Below are positions 7,479 to 15,010 of a stretch of DNA of 18,185 bases, piece by piece. The notes under the pieces are model-generated. The model did not search any database. It was not told the origin of the DNA and saw only the letters and a program-made list of their open reading frames with translations. The stretch is from NCBI GenBank assembly GCA_946478915.1, contig CAMLER010000017.1, positions 1 through 18,185 on the forward strand. Reading direction: 5' to 3'. The translations under genes were made by a program, and so were the position numbers. This DNA comes from an uncultured Chryseolinea sp. Lineage in GTDB: Bacteria > Bacteroidota > Bacteroidia > Cytophagales > Cyclobacteriaceae. Position 1 is the stretch's first letter; every line of letters begins with the position of its first letter.

Positions 7479-7523
7479 CCTCCGCGCACTCAGCGTGCAT
7501 TCCCTCCTCCTCTGCGGTTAAAA
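7479..7523. repeat. Possible decayed dispersed intergenic repeat
   Basis: The stretch contains CCTCCGCGCACTCAGCG and CCTCCTCTGCGGTTAAAA, which resemble the 'cctctgcgttctctgcggttaaa' type of dispersed intergenic sequence I recall from several bacterial phyla. The similarity is from memory and imperfect. The rest of 7361-7616 shows no gene I can support. Confidence 0.33.
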
Positions 7524-7616
7524 GCGATCTTAATTCGGGGGACACTATAGGATAGGCAGTGCGTCTCCAAATTCCTGTATATTGCTGCGGGCGCGGTATT
7601 GGATCAAGTTTTTCGG

Positions 7617-8468
7617 CTATCCAAACTCCGGCCCGAGAATACAGAATTGTTTTTCTGGAATGCCAGGGTAAGCATTCGATCCACGAAACATACGGATCAA
7701 AGGTCGCGATTCAATGAAACCCAACGCCGACAATTCATTAATCCACTCAGGGGTATGCTTCATCGCGTCTACAATAAGCGGCTTGTTTCCCATATTTTTT
7801 ATCATATAAGATAACATCTGTAAAGCGTCATCTTTCTGTGGTGCAATAACAGGTCCGAGTTGATCCGCCAGATGTCCAGGACGTCCCAAGCAAAACCCTG
7901 TAATTTGACCACCACTTTCAATTACGCAACCATACTCAGGTCCGTCGTTGAAATTCCGTTCCAGGATGAAATTGCGATTAGCACCAAAGACGTTATTATC
8001 TAATTCCAGGACACGGGGAAAATCCTCATGAGTCATGCTTCTTACCAAAGGTGTTGGATAAGAAGGCGCTGATGCGGGCGCTCGGTGCATTCGTAGAATT
8101 TCATATTCGTCGACAAAGTCAAACTTTCGATAGACTTCCCTGCCGGCAGGCGTTGCGTCTAGTTTCACCGTTATATTTTCATCGATAAGAGACAATGCCT
8201 CACTGAATAATTGGCTGCCCAATCCCTGTCGCCGAAATAGAGGATGAACAAGAACCATTGCGATCCAGGCAAACTTATTTTCATACACAATGGTAGCAAA
8301 GGTACCAACGATCATCTTTATGTCTTCGTCAATAGCTGCGCGACAGCCTCGCGGATTGCGCTGGATAAAAATATCCCAATCCCTGGATACCTGGTTCCAA
8401 CGCGCATGCCTGCAAAGCTGAATGCCAGAAGGAATATCCAGCCTTGTCATTTCACGTCTGACGATCAT
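7617..8468 (-). CDS. GNAT family N-acetyltransferase with C-terminal Acetyltransf_18-type domain
   Basis: 283 residues from ATG 8468. The open frame extends 36 codons further upstream, but that part is a cysteine- and arginine-rich shadow of the MFS gene. The chosen ATG overlaps the MFS stop as ATGA, the classic translational-coupling arrangement. The N-terminal GNAT domain (about 5-130) has the acetyl-CoA loop RRQGLG at 79-84 after a beta-4-like strand (AWIAMVLVHPLF). The C-terminal half (about 141-283) has GQITGFCLGRPGHLADQLGP and ends GIPEKQFCILGPEFG, the pattern of the Acetyltransf_18 domain found with GNAT in a family of two-domain acetyltransferases. It would transfer an acetyl group from acetyl-CoA to a small amine. 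Its coupling to the transporter suggests it acts on the imported compound or a product of it. The substrate is unknown. Confidence 0.86.
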   Translation of the reverse strand: MIVRREMTRLDIPSGIQLCRHARWNQVSRDWDIFIQRNPRGCRAAIDEDIKMIVGTFATIVYENKFAWIAMVLVHPLFRRQGLGSQLFSEALSLIDENITVKLDATPAGREVYRKFDFVDEYEILRMHRAPASAPSYPTPLVRSMTHEDFPRVLELDNNVFGANRNFILERNFNDGPEYGCVIESGGQITGFCLGRPGHLADQLGPVIAPQKDDALQMLSYMIKNMGNKPLIVDAMKHTPEWINELSALGFIESRPLIRMFRGSNAYPGIPEKQFCILGPEFG

Positions 8469-9658
8469 ACATTCTTTTTGCGAGGCAACATTATAACGGC
8501 AACGGTACCTATAACAGCCAAAACAATAAGGGCGGCAAAACCATTTGCATAACTTCCGGTTTTGTCGCGAAGCCATGCTGCAAGCATAGGTGCCAGTGCT
8601 TCGGCTACGCCATCGAGTGTTATTATAAGACCCATGATACGACCCAACACCTTTACGCCAAACAATTCGGCTGCCATAAGCGGAATGATCATATAATCAC
8701 CACCCAATGCTACGCCAAACAAAAATGCAAAGAGATAGATAACACCAGGAGTCGTAGAGAAATATAGCAAAGGTATAGATAATGCAACCAACGAATAGAT
8801 CAATACCATCACATATTTTTTCTGGATCCTGTCTGCCAACCAACCCATTAAAAGTCGCCCCACAATACTTGCCCCAAGAACAATAGAAAGCACATTAGCA
8901 GCCTGCTCCTGAGAATATTTAAGATCGATGCTGAGAAACAGTTTTATGTTTTGGGAAGTGCCTGCAACTGCGCCGATCGAACACATGCTTCCAATCACCA
9001 GGAGATAGAATGGCCAGCTTCTTAATATTTTTCCAAACTTTGGTTTCGGTTCCTGGATGGCTGCCTGAGAAGATGCGTGTTCAGGATTCTCCTTGACAAA
9101 CCATGCCATCGGGAAAGCAACTGCGATCATAAGGATTCCGAGGATCATCAAAGCATCACGCCAGCCAAAACTTGCTGTTAACGCGCGCGCAATTTGTGGG
9201 ACAAGCATACCCCCTATCCCGATGCCGAGGTAAATAATTCCCATTGCTTTACCCCTGCCTTTATTAAACCAGCGGGAGACTAAAACCTGGTTGGGCAATG
9301 GTCCGCCGCACATATATCCCAATGCGTTAAAAAGGTAGAATAAGTAGAAGTGCCACAATGTAGTCATCATGCTAAGTCCCACCAGCGCAACACCTCCCAT
9401 AACTATTCCTGACAACATTAGCCTTCGCGGACCAAACCGATCAATAATCCAACCGGCAAGAAAACCGAACAGTGGTCCAATGATGAGTTTGGCCAAAGCA
9501 TTTCCCGAAGTTACAGTCGCTCTGTCCCAACCAAAATCTGTCAGCCAGAAATCATAAAAAAAAGGTAGACCATAGAACATGATCCCGACGAGGGAAAACA
9601 GGCTTAAGAAACCGGTGGCGGCAACCTGAAACTGGTTCTTACTTAATTTTTCTTCCAT
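8465..9658 (-). CDS. MFS transporter, monocarboxylate / oxalate:formate antiporter-like
   Basis: 397 residues with about twelve hydrophobic segments. The MFS motif A appears twice, as expected for the two six-helix halves: GFLAGWIIDRFGPRR (65-79) and GRLLMGWLADRIQKK (267-281). The central region SRWFNKGRGKAMGIIYLGIG (128-147) is typical of transporters in the OFA/monocarboxylate group, which carry small organic anions. A long loop near 190-215 divides the halves. It begins the leftward arm of a divergent cluster, its stop overlaps the acetyltransferase start, and its ATG lies 176 bp from the preferred start of the rightward SDR gene. It probably imports the substrate processed by the cluster. 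I found no perfect TAnnTTTG promoter in the shared intergenic region. Confidence 0.88.
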   Translation of the reverse strand: MEEKLSKNQFQVAATGFLSLFSLVGIMFYGLPFFYDFWLTDFGWDRATVTSGNALAKLIIGPLFGFLAGWIIDRFGPRRLMLSGIVMGGVALVGLSMMTTLWHFYLFYLFNALGYMCGGPLPNQVLVSRWFNKGRGKAMGIIYLGIGIGGMLVPQIARALTASFGWRDALMILGILMIAVAFPMAWFVKENPEHASSQAAIQEPKPKFGKILRSWPFYLLVIGSMCSIGAVAGTSQNIKLFLSIDLKYSQEQAANVLSIVLGASIVGRLLMGWLADRIQKKYVMVLIYSLVALSIPLLYFSTTPGVIYLFAFLFGVALGGDYMIIPLMAAELFGVKVLGRIMGLIITLDGVAEALAPMLAAWLRDKTGSYANGFAALIVLAVIGTVAVIMLPRKKNV

Positions 9659-9834
9659 TGACTTTTGTTACGATGAATAATTGCCTGTCCGGTTTCAGTC
9701 GCGCACAACAACACGGTCTTACATCAAGCATCAGCGCACTTTAACATTTTAAGATATAAAAAATGTTTTTAAAAATAGATTGCTATGGTAAGTATCGGTA
9801 TTTTCACCCTTCACCGAACCAATATACAAAAGCA

Positions 9835-10848
9835 ATGGATGCACATGCTATGTATCAGGAAATGTTGAGACCTTCGGATGCACTAATTTCGGAGATGGCC
9901 CGCATCGAGGGGGATATTATGATCCTTGGCGCTGGCGGAAAAATGGGACCATCGCTTACCGTGCTCGCACGTCAGGCGGCAGATGCTGCGGGGGTTAAGA
10001 AAAATATAATTGCCGTCGCGCGCTTCTCGGAAAAGGGATTACAAGCAGACCTCGAAGCACAAGGAATTCGCACCATCGCAGTTGACTTACTGAACGACGA
10101 ACAACTTCAGCAATTACCGGATGCAAGGAACATACTTTACCTTGCAGGGACCAAGTTTGGAACTACGGGTAAAGAGTCTTTTACATGGGCGATGAACAGT
10201 TACCTTCCCGGCCGAATTGCAGAAAAGTTTAAGCGATCGCGCATTGTTGTCTTTTCAACAGGCAATGTTTATCCGTTGAAGCCGGTCGATTCTGGAGGCG
10301 CTACCGAAATCGACGTACCTGAACCTATTGGCGAGTATGCCCAATCCTGTTTGGGAAGAGAAAGAGTTTTCCAATATTTTTCGACGCTCAACAATACACC
10401 AACGTTGATCTATCGGCTTAATTATGCTATAGATGTTACCTATGGAGTCCTTCTCGATATTGCAAAAGCCGTTAAAGAGGGTAAGCCAATTGATTTGCGC
10501 ATGGGATATGTAAACGTGATCTGGCAGGGTGAAGCAAATGAGTTTGCATTGAGGTGTCTCGCGCATTGCTCGGTGCCGCCAAAGATCCTGAATATAACTG
10601 GCCCGGATACGGCCTCCGTGCGACAGATAGCCATCGCGTTCGGCAAGCTGTTTGGAACACAGCCGGTATTTGAAAACCAGGAAGAAAAGACTGCTTTGCT
10701 CAGCAACGCTTCTGAATCTTATAAATTGTTTGGTCCGCAGAAAGTGGCAATTGATCAGATGGTCGAAGTGATCAGCAAGTGGGTCCAATCCGGCGGAAAA
10801 ATTCTAGGAAAACCAACACACTTTCAAGAGCGTGAGGGAAAGTTTTAA
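9835..10848 (+). CDS. NAD-dependent epimerase/dehydratase-like SDR protein lacking the catalytic lysine
   Basis: 337 residues from ATG 9835 (MDAHAMYQEML). An ATG at 9763 would add 24 residues, but I prefer the later start because remembered homologues have about this much sequence before the first strand. The Rossmann nucleotide site is GDIMILGAGGKMG at about 26-38. Other extended-SDR features are a LYLAGTKFGTTG strand-loop, FSTGNVYP (the serine/threonine position) and GEYAQSCLGRE. In the last motif Tyr168 is present, but the residue four later is Cys172, where classical SDRs have Lys. The C-terminus GKPTHFQEREGKF also feels family-typical. It is followed after 6 bp by the DapA-like gene and then the M20 gene, so the three are surely co-transcribed. 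Its likely role is redox, epimerisation or dehydration of the cluster intermediate, or a nucleotide-binding non-catalytic role. Family sure; reaction unknown. Confidence 0.86.
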   Translation: MDAHAMYQEMLRPSDALISEMARIEGDIMILGAGGKMGPSLTVLARQAADAAGVKKNIIAVARFSEKGLQADLEAQGIRTIAVDLLNDEQLQQLPDARNILYLAGTKFGTTGKESFTWAMNSYLPGRIAEKFKRSRIVVFSTGNVYPLKPVDSGGATEIDVPEPIGEYAQSCLGRERVFQYFSTLNNTPTLIYRLNYAIDVTYGVLLDIAKAVKEGKPIDLRMGYVNVIWQGEANEFALRCLAHCSVPPKILNITGPDTASVRQIAIAFGKLFGTQPVFENQEEKTALLSNASESYKLFGPQKVAIDQMVEVISKWVQSGGKILGKPTHFQEREGKF

Positions 10849-10854
10849 GAAAAA

Positions 10855-11937
10855 ATGGAACATATGAATTATCCCGAGCTCGATACCGAAATCAATAAAT
10901 TATTGCAGGAAGGTGTCGTCATTCCTGCGCACCCCCTTGCCCTTGACGAGAACAGGAAACTCGACGAAACGAGACAGCGACTTCTTACACAATATTACAT
11001 AGCGAGTGGTGCTGGCGGCGTGGCCGTCGGTGTACACACCACGCAGTTTGAAATCCGGCAACCTGCGATCAACCTGCTTGAACCCGTGCTTCGTATTGCT
11101 TCTGAGGAAATTGATCAAAGACGGCTTTCGCGACCGTTCATCAAAGTTGCCGGCATTGTGGGGCGAGGCTCACAAGCAATTTCAGAAGCTGAAATGGCCA
11201 GACGGAATGGTTATCACCTTGGATTGTTATCGATGGGTGGTCTTGGCGAATATACAGAGGCGCAGCTAATTGCGCGTACTCATGACGTTGCATCTATTAT
11301 TCCTGTTTTCGGATTTTACCTTCAGCCAGCCGTGGGTGGCCGTTTGCTGAGCTATGATTTTTGGAGGGCATTCGCAGATATTCCCAATGTTTACGCTATT
11401 AAAGTGGCGGCATTCAACCGGTACCAAACGTTGGACGTTGTTCGTGCTGTTTGCGATTCTTCCCGCCGGCACGAAATAGCACTTTATACCGGTAATGATG
11501 ACAACATCGTAGCTGATCTCCTCACCCCCTATCGTTTTATCGTAAACGGAAATCCGATCGAAAAACGTTTTGTGGGGGGACTCCTTGGTCATTGGGCAGT
11601 TTGGACCAAATCGGCTGTGGCTTTGCTGAATAGGATAAAGTCTGAGCGAGCAGATAGCCAATCCGTTGAAATGCTCCTGGCCGAAGGTATCAAAGTGACA
11701 GATATGAATGCAGCGATTTTTGATCCTGCAAATTCGTTCAAAGGCTGCATACCCGGAATACATGAAGCCTTAAGAAGGCAGGGTTTGCTTAAAGGACTCT
11801 GGTGCATCAATCCTGATGAACATCTATCTCCTGGCCAGCTACAGGAGATCGATCGCGTTTCGAAATCTTATCCGGAATATATTGATGATGAATTTGCCAG
11901 AAGCTTTCTGGAGAAAATGAATCTAAGCATCTTATAA
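10855..11937 (+). CDS. Dihydrodipicolinate synthase (DapA) family aldolase/lyase
   Basis: 360 residues, longer than the usual 290-310 for this family. This is a TIM-barrel enzyme of the DapA/N-acetylneuraminate lyase class, which forms or breaks a C-C bond through a lysine Schiff base. Visible features are the N-terminal VIPAHPLALDENRKLDE (about 22-38), the loop SGAGGVAVGVHTTQ (51-64, where related enzymes read AGG..V.GTTGE), Tyr155 in FGFYLQPAVGG (the catalytic tyrosine position) and Lys183 in NVYAIKVAAFNRY (the Schiff-base lysine position). The C-terminal extension (about 290-360) is helical. A second in-frame ATG lies three codons in (10864). True lysine synthesis is unlikely given the neighbours: it sits between the SDR gene (6-bp gap) and the M20 amidohydrolase (5-bp gap). 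A catabolic keto-acid lyase or a dehydratase is more plausible. Confidence 0.88.
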   Translation: MEHMNYPELDTEINKLLQEGVVIPAHPLALDENRKLDETRQRLLTQYYIASGAGGVAVGVHTTQFEIRQPAINLLEPVLRIASEEIDQRRLSRPFIKVAGIVGRGSQAISEAEMARRNGYHLGLLSMGGLGEYTEAQLIARTHDVASIIPVFGFYLQPAVGGRLLSYDFWRAFADIPNVYAIKVAAFNRYQTLDVVRAVCDSSRRHEIALYTGNDDNIVADLLTPYRFIVNGNPIEKRFVGGLLGHWAVWTKSAVALLNRIKSERADSQSVEMLLAEGIKVTDMNAAIFDPANSFKGCIPGIHEALRRQGLLKGLWCINPDEHLSPGQLQEIDRVSKSYPEYIDDEFARSFLEKMNLSIL

Positions 11938-11942
11938 ACTCA

Positions 11943-13127
11943 ATGCCGGGAGAAAGAATAAAGTCGCTTGCATTAGCCATTCATCCTGAAGTCGTCAGGA
12001 TTCGCAGGCACCTGCATGCACATCCCGAACTTTCCTTCAAAGAGCATAACACATCAGCTTTCGTTAAAGAACAATTGAATGAATTGGGCATATCGTGGAA
12101 GCCATTAGCTGAAACTGGAGTAGTAGCATTGTTGAAAGGCGATCTTGATTCGGATAATGTAATTGCCTTGCGAGCGGATATTGATGCGTTACCAATTCAT
12201 GAAAAAAATGCAGTAGCCTATGCTTCTAGAAATGATGGTGTAATGCACGCTTGTGGCCACGACTTTCATACAGCATCCCTGTTAGGCACAGCACAAATCC
12301 TGCAGTCCATGCGTGACTCTTTCGGTGGACAAATAAAACTAATTTTTCAACCTGGTGAAGAAGTGTTACCTGGTGGTGCCAGCATTATGATAAAAGAAGG
12401 TGTGCTGCAAAATCCAAAACCATCAGCGATTATTGGTCAGCATGCGATGCCAAGAATCGAAGCAGGCAAAATTGGCATCAGGTCGGGCAAACATATGGCA
12501 TCAATGGATGCCGTGAAAGTGCGGGTTATCGGAAAAGGGGGACATGGTGCAGAGCCGCACAAGAATATTGATCCGGTAGTTATTGCCGCGCACATCATCG
12601 TTGCGTTACAACAGATCGTTAGTCGTATAGCCCAACCGGGAGATCCCACGGTATTATCCTTTGGAAAGGTGAGAGCCGAGGGAGCAGTGAATGTGATCCC
12701 CGACGAAGTTTACATGGAAGGAACATTTCGAGCCATGAACGAAGAGTGGAGAAATCAAGCCCATGAGCGAATGAAAAAGATGGCAGAGGGAATTGCTGAA
12801 AGCATGGGCGCCATTTGCGAATTTACTATCACCAGGGGTTATCCTTTTCTGATAAATGAAGAGAAGCTTACGAGGCAGGTCAAATCTTTAGCCGTAGAGT
12901 ACCTTGGCGCGGAAAATGTCATGGAACAAGACCTCTGGATGGCCGCAGAAGATTTTGCCTATTATTCTCACGAAGCCGATGCATGCTTCTACCTTTGTGG
13001 GGTGGGAAATCAGTCGAGGGGCATAACGTCATCGTTACACACCCCTACTTTCGATATTGACGAAAATGCACTTATTACAAGTTGCGGCTTGATGGCATAT
13101 CTGGCCATTAAAAGATTAGGTTACTAA
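11943..13127 (+). CDS. M20D family amidohydrolase/aminoacylase
   Basis: 394 residues, normal for the family. This is a cytosolic dinuclear-metal amidohydrolase of the hippurate/IAA-amino acid hydrolase group, which removes an acyl group from an amino acid-like compound. Motifs: RIRRHLHAHPELSF (19-32), ALRADIDALP (76-85), MHACGHDFHT with metal ligands Cys104 and His106, QPGEE with Glu139/140, GQHAMP with His167, the lid-domain GKGGHGAEPH (197-206) and SSLHTPTF with His366. All expected ligand positions appear intact. It is the last gene of the rightward arm, starting 5 bp after the DapA-like stop, and probably frees the amine substrate for the aldolase or SDR step. Specificity is not predictable. 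Confidence 0.93.
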   Translation: MPGERIKSLALAIHPEVVRIRRHLHAHPELSFKEHNTSAFVKEQLNELGISWKPLAETGVVALLKGDLDSDNVIALRADIDALPIHEKNAVAYASRNDGVMHACGHDFHTASLLGTAQILQSMRDSFGGQIKLIFQPGEEVLPGGASIMIKEGVLQNPKPSAIIGQHAMPRIEAGKIGIRSGKHMASMDAVKVRVIGKGGHGAEPHKNIDPVVIAAHIIVALQQIVSRIAQPGDPTVLSFGKVRAEGAVNVIPDEVYMEGTFRAMNEEWRNQAHERMKKMAEGIAESMGAICEFTITRGYPFLINEEKLTRQVKSLAVEYLGAENVMEQDLWMAAEDFAYYSHEADACFYLCGVGNQSRGITSSLHTPTFDIDENALITSCGLMAYLAIKRLGY

Positions 13128-13251
13128 TGGCACGGATTCGCCAGGTGCAGAGTTAAATACTCCACAACGATAGCAGGGTTGACGCCTTTTGCGGCCCCCC
13201 CTTTCGATTTCATACAAAAAATATATACCAATCAGCGAAGTCGATATTAGC

Positions 13252-13270
13252 ATTTAGCCTCTGTCTAAAT
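13252..13270 (-). terminator. Weak hairpin just after the DinB-like stop
   Basis: ATTTAG (13252-13257) and CTAAAT (13265-13270) form a 6-bp inverted repeat around a 7-nt loop, directly next to the DinB-like stop and between convergent genes. It has no clear U-run, so it may not terminate transcription. Confidence 0.27.
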
Positions 13271-13774
13271 CTAAAACCCAGCGCGGTCATCAGCTGAAGG
13301 CCCATAAATAGATGGTACAGCAATATCGTTCAAACGCATATAGACGGTGAGCTGCCCGCGGTGATGCACCCAATGGTTAAGGGTAGAACTGATATTTTCT
13401 TGTTGCGAAGAGCTGTATAATATTTTGCCACTATTCTTAAGATAAAAAGTTTCGTTGAACTCTTCGTTTGAAATTCCCCTAAGCGCCTTTCGCGCACCTT
13501 CAATATATCGATCAAAGTTGGCCAATAGCTCGGCCGTTGTATTTGCCTGGTCATGTTGAAAGGTAGCAAAATCGATTACTTTCTGTTCGATACTAGAGGA
13601 TATCCACTTTGGAATTTCGGCTACCAATGAAACAAGGTATCCCATGTCCATCGACTTAGGGTGTGGCTTCCAACTCCACAAACTCTCAGGCACCCGCTCC
13701 AGGCATTTTCTGGTAGCCGGCGTTTCCGCCTCCAGTTCCTTTGCGTATTGTAATCCTAATACAACTGTTTCCAT
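13271..13774 (-). CDS. DinB-fold (DinB_2-like) protein with altered first metal position
   Basis: 167 residues. This is a four-helix bundle of the DinB/YfiT type, whose members are metal-dependent transferases or hydrolases, often thiol-linked. Support comes from the C-terminal NHWVHHRGQLTVYMRLND (133-150) followed by VPSIYGPSADD, the common ending of this family, and from ESLWSWKPHPKSMDMGYLVSL in the first half. The second-half histidines (His134, 137, 138) are present. In the first half, where homologues usually carry a metal-binding His (pattern LxxHxAE), this protein reads LVSLVAE, with Leu50 at that position. It may bind metal differently or have lost activity. It starts at ATG 13774, 133 bp downstream of the small gene on the same strand. 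The function in the cell is unknown. Confidence 0.83.
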   Translation of the reverse strand: METVVLGLQYAKELEAETPATRKCLERVPESLWSWKPHPKSMDMGYLVSLVAEIPKWISSSIEQKVIDFATFQHDQANTTAELLANFDRYIEGARKALRGISNEEFNETFYLKNSGKILYSSSQQENISSTLNHWVHHRGQLTVYMRLNDIAVPSIYGPSADDRAGF

Positions 13775-13907
13775 AGTGGTTTCTTTTTTTGATTGTAAAT
13801 GCTATAACGTTTTTGTGGGCAAATGTTTAAAAAAAATGCGAATTAAATTCTTAGTCACGGCGTGGTTTAAAAACTGAATTGATACGTTCATTGTCGAAGC
13901 GTAAGCA

Positions 13908-14102
13908 TTAACTGTTTCTCTCTGCTGCGTTCGTTAGCTTCCGTTGGTCATAGCCGAGTGCTTCGGCCAGTGGCGCATTGTCGGACAAAAATTCCTCAAA
14001 ATCCTGGAAGGATTCGAAGGATTTGCTTCCGCGACTGTACCGATCTACCCAATACAGGTTGATCAATATTTCTTCAATGGGTTCTTTGATAGGGACTTTC
14101 AT
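13908..14102 (-). CDS. Small protein of unknown function behind a twin-operator promoter
   Basis: 64 residues, starting MKVPIKEPIEEILINLYWVD. Acidic and helical in prediction, with SFESFQDFEEFLSDNAPLAEALGYDQRKL, no cysteine, no signal and no membrane segment. I recognise no family. What makes it credible is its upstream region: a consensus promoter at 14125-14155 would start transcription about 16 nt before the ATG, with two operator-like palindromes over it. An overlapping frame on the other strand (13944-14138) has no such support. It might be a small regulator or regulated adaptor. The DinB-like gene follows downstream after 133 bp. Confidence 0.5.
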   Translation of the reverse strand: MKVPIKEPIEEILINLYWVDRYSRGSKSFESFQDFEEFLSDNAPLAEALGYDQRKLTNAAERNS

Positions 14103-14124
14103 CGTATTGAAGTTAATCGTTTTT

Positions 14125-14155
14125 CAAATATAAACTAATATTTTTAGTTATCAAA
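14125..14155 (-). promoter_or_regulatory. Bacteroidota-type promoter for the 64-residue gene
   Basis: On the minus strand, a perfect -7 TATATTTG (14125-14132) and a perfect -33 TTTG (14152-14155) are separated by 19 bp, the expected spacing. The start of transcription would fall near 14118, just before the ATG at 14102. Confidence 0.66.
14134..14148. promoter_or_regulatory. Operator-like palindrome 1 (in promoter spacer)
   Basis: ACTAATATTTTTAGT has 5-bp inverted arms and lies entirely between the -33 and -7 elements, where a bound repressor would block RNA polymerase. It differs from palindrome 2 at one base of 15. Confidence 0.55.
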
Positions 14156-14164
14156 ACCACTGTA

Positions 14165-14179
14165 ACTAATATTATTAGT
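14165..14179. promoter_or_regulatory. Operator-like palindrome 2
   Basis: ACTAATATTATTAGT is a perfect 6-bp inverted repeat around ATT. It begins 31 bp from palindrome 1, about three helical turns, so dimers bound to both would face the same side of the DNA. It is also 74 bp upstream of the divergent DUF4251 gene and could affect both. Confidence 0.55.
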
Positions 14180-14252
14180 GTACAACAGGGACCCAATTGA
14201 ATTTTTTTCGGCCTTGCTTTTGTTTTGTGAGTGCAAGAAAAACACAAATACC

Positions 14253-14717
14253 ATGAAAATTTTATTCAGCATAATCTTCGTGTTTTTAGCTGCGGGCCTA
14301 AGCTACAGCCAGAACTCTGAATCGCAGTCAAAGGATACTAAATCATTGATTGAAAGTCGCCGGTTTGAATTTGTTGCGGAATCGGCGAATCCGCTGCGCG
14401 GGCGGACTATCTTCCTATCGCAAGGATATACATTTACAGTGCGGCCTGACAGTCTTATTAGCTTCCTGCCGTATTATGGAAGAGCTTATCAGGCGAATAT
14501 GGACCCTTCAAGTGCAGGAATAAAATTTACCTCAACGGATTTTGAGTACGTGGAAAAGCCGCGAAAGAAAGGGCGATGGGAAATTCAAATACGCCCCAAA
14601 GATGTTCCGAACGCGCCTCAGGTAAATCTATCGATCCAAGACAACGGACGTGCATCGATGCGCGTAACTTCGATCGACCGGGAGAGCATTGGTTTTCAAG
14701 GATATATTAAACAGTAA
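14253..14717 (+). CDS. Secreted DUF4251 family protein
   Basis: 154 residues from ATG 14253. The open frame reaches 25 codons further upstream, but only this start places a proper signal peptide (MKILFSIIFVFLAAGLSYSQ) at the N-terminus. The mature part matches the DUF4251 pattern as I know it: SRRFEFVAESANPLRG, YTFTVRPDSLISFLPYYGRAY, then GIKFTSTDFEY, KKGRWEIQIRPKD, a beta strand VNLSIQDNGRASMRV, and a closing IGFQGYIK. Such proteins are small beta-rich periplasmic or envelope proteins of unknown function in Bacteroidota. It is divergent from the twin-operator small gene. I found no perfect promoter of its own. No gene follows for about 900 bp. Confidence 0.85.
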   Translation: MKILFSIIFVFLAAGLSYSQNSESQSKDTKSLIESRRFEFVAESANPLRGRTIFLSQGYTFTVRPDSLISFLPYYGRAYQANMDPSSAGIKFTSTDFEYVEKPRKKGRWEIQIRPKDVPNAPQVNLSIQDNGRASMRVTSIDRESIGFQGYIKQ

Positions 14718-15010
14718 GCTGACTAACCTGTGGCTGAATTTAAGGGAAATAGACGGTAGAAAAAAAGGCGCTTATGATAACGCGACGATGAAATGAATGT
14801 CCGGCGGCAACGCTCTGTTTAGTACTGTCACCTCACCTTCTTAAAGGTTTAGTGAAAAATGAAAATGAAAACAAAACGGCTGAACTAACTCTAAAAGAGA
14901 AATTTCCTTGGAGTCTTAGAAAAGTAAGTGCAAGAAAAAACGAACGCTATCTAGATTTCAAATGCACTTAATACTGTTAACATGTCTTGAAAAACATCCT
15001 GTATCTATCC
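14718..15010. other. Intergenic stretch, nothing recognised
   Basis: No convincing reading frame or RNA gene was seen. A short direct repeat, AGTGCAAGAAAAA, occurs both in the DUF4251 leader (near 14230) and again here (near 14927). Its meaning is unknown. Confidence 0.4.

Noticed and set aside
8469..8576. N-terminal extension of the two-domain acetyltransferase
   Set aside because: It lies wholly inside the MFS gene and is Cys/Arg-rich; the ATGA overlap supports the start at 8468.
10255..10788. 177-codon antisense frame within the SDR gene
   Set aside because: It is opposite a clear SDR coding sequence, has no recognisable domain and no promoter or leader.
11266..11763. 165-codon antisense frame within the DapA-like gene
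   Set aside because: It is opposite a well-supported family member and has no domain features.
10855..11937. Lysine-biosynthesis dapA
   Set aside because: Length and neighbours (M20D, SDR, MFS) do not fit lysine synthesis, so no gene symbol is given.
13944..14138. Plus-strand frame opposite the 64-residue gene
   Set aside because: The start has no promoter support, while the opposite strand has a consensus promoter placed exactly before its ATG.
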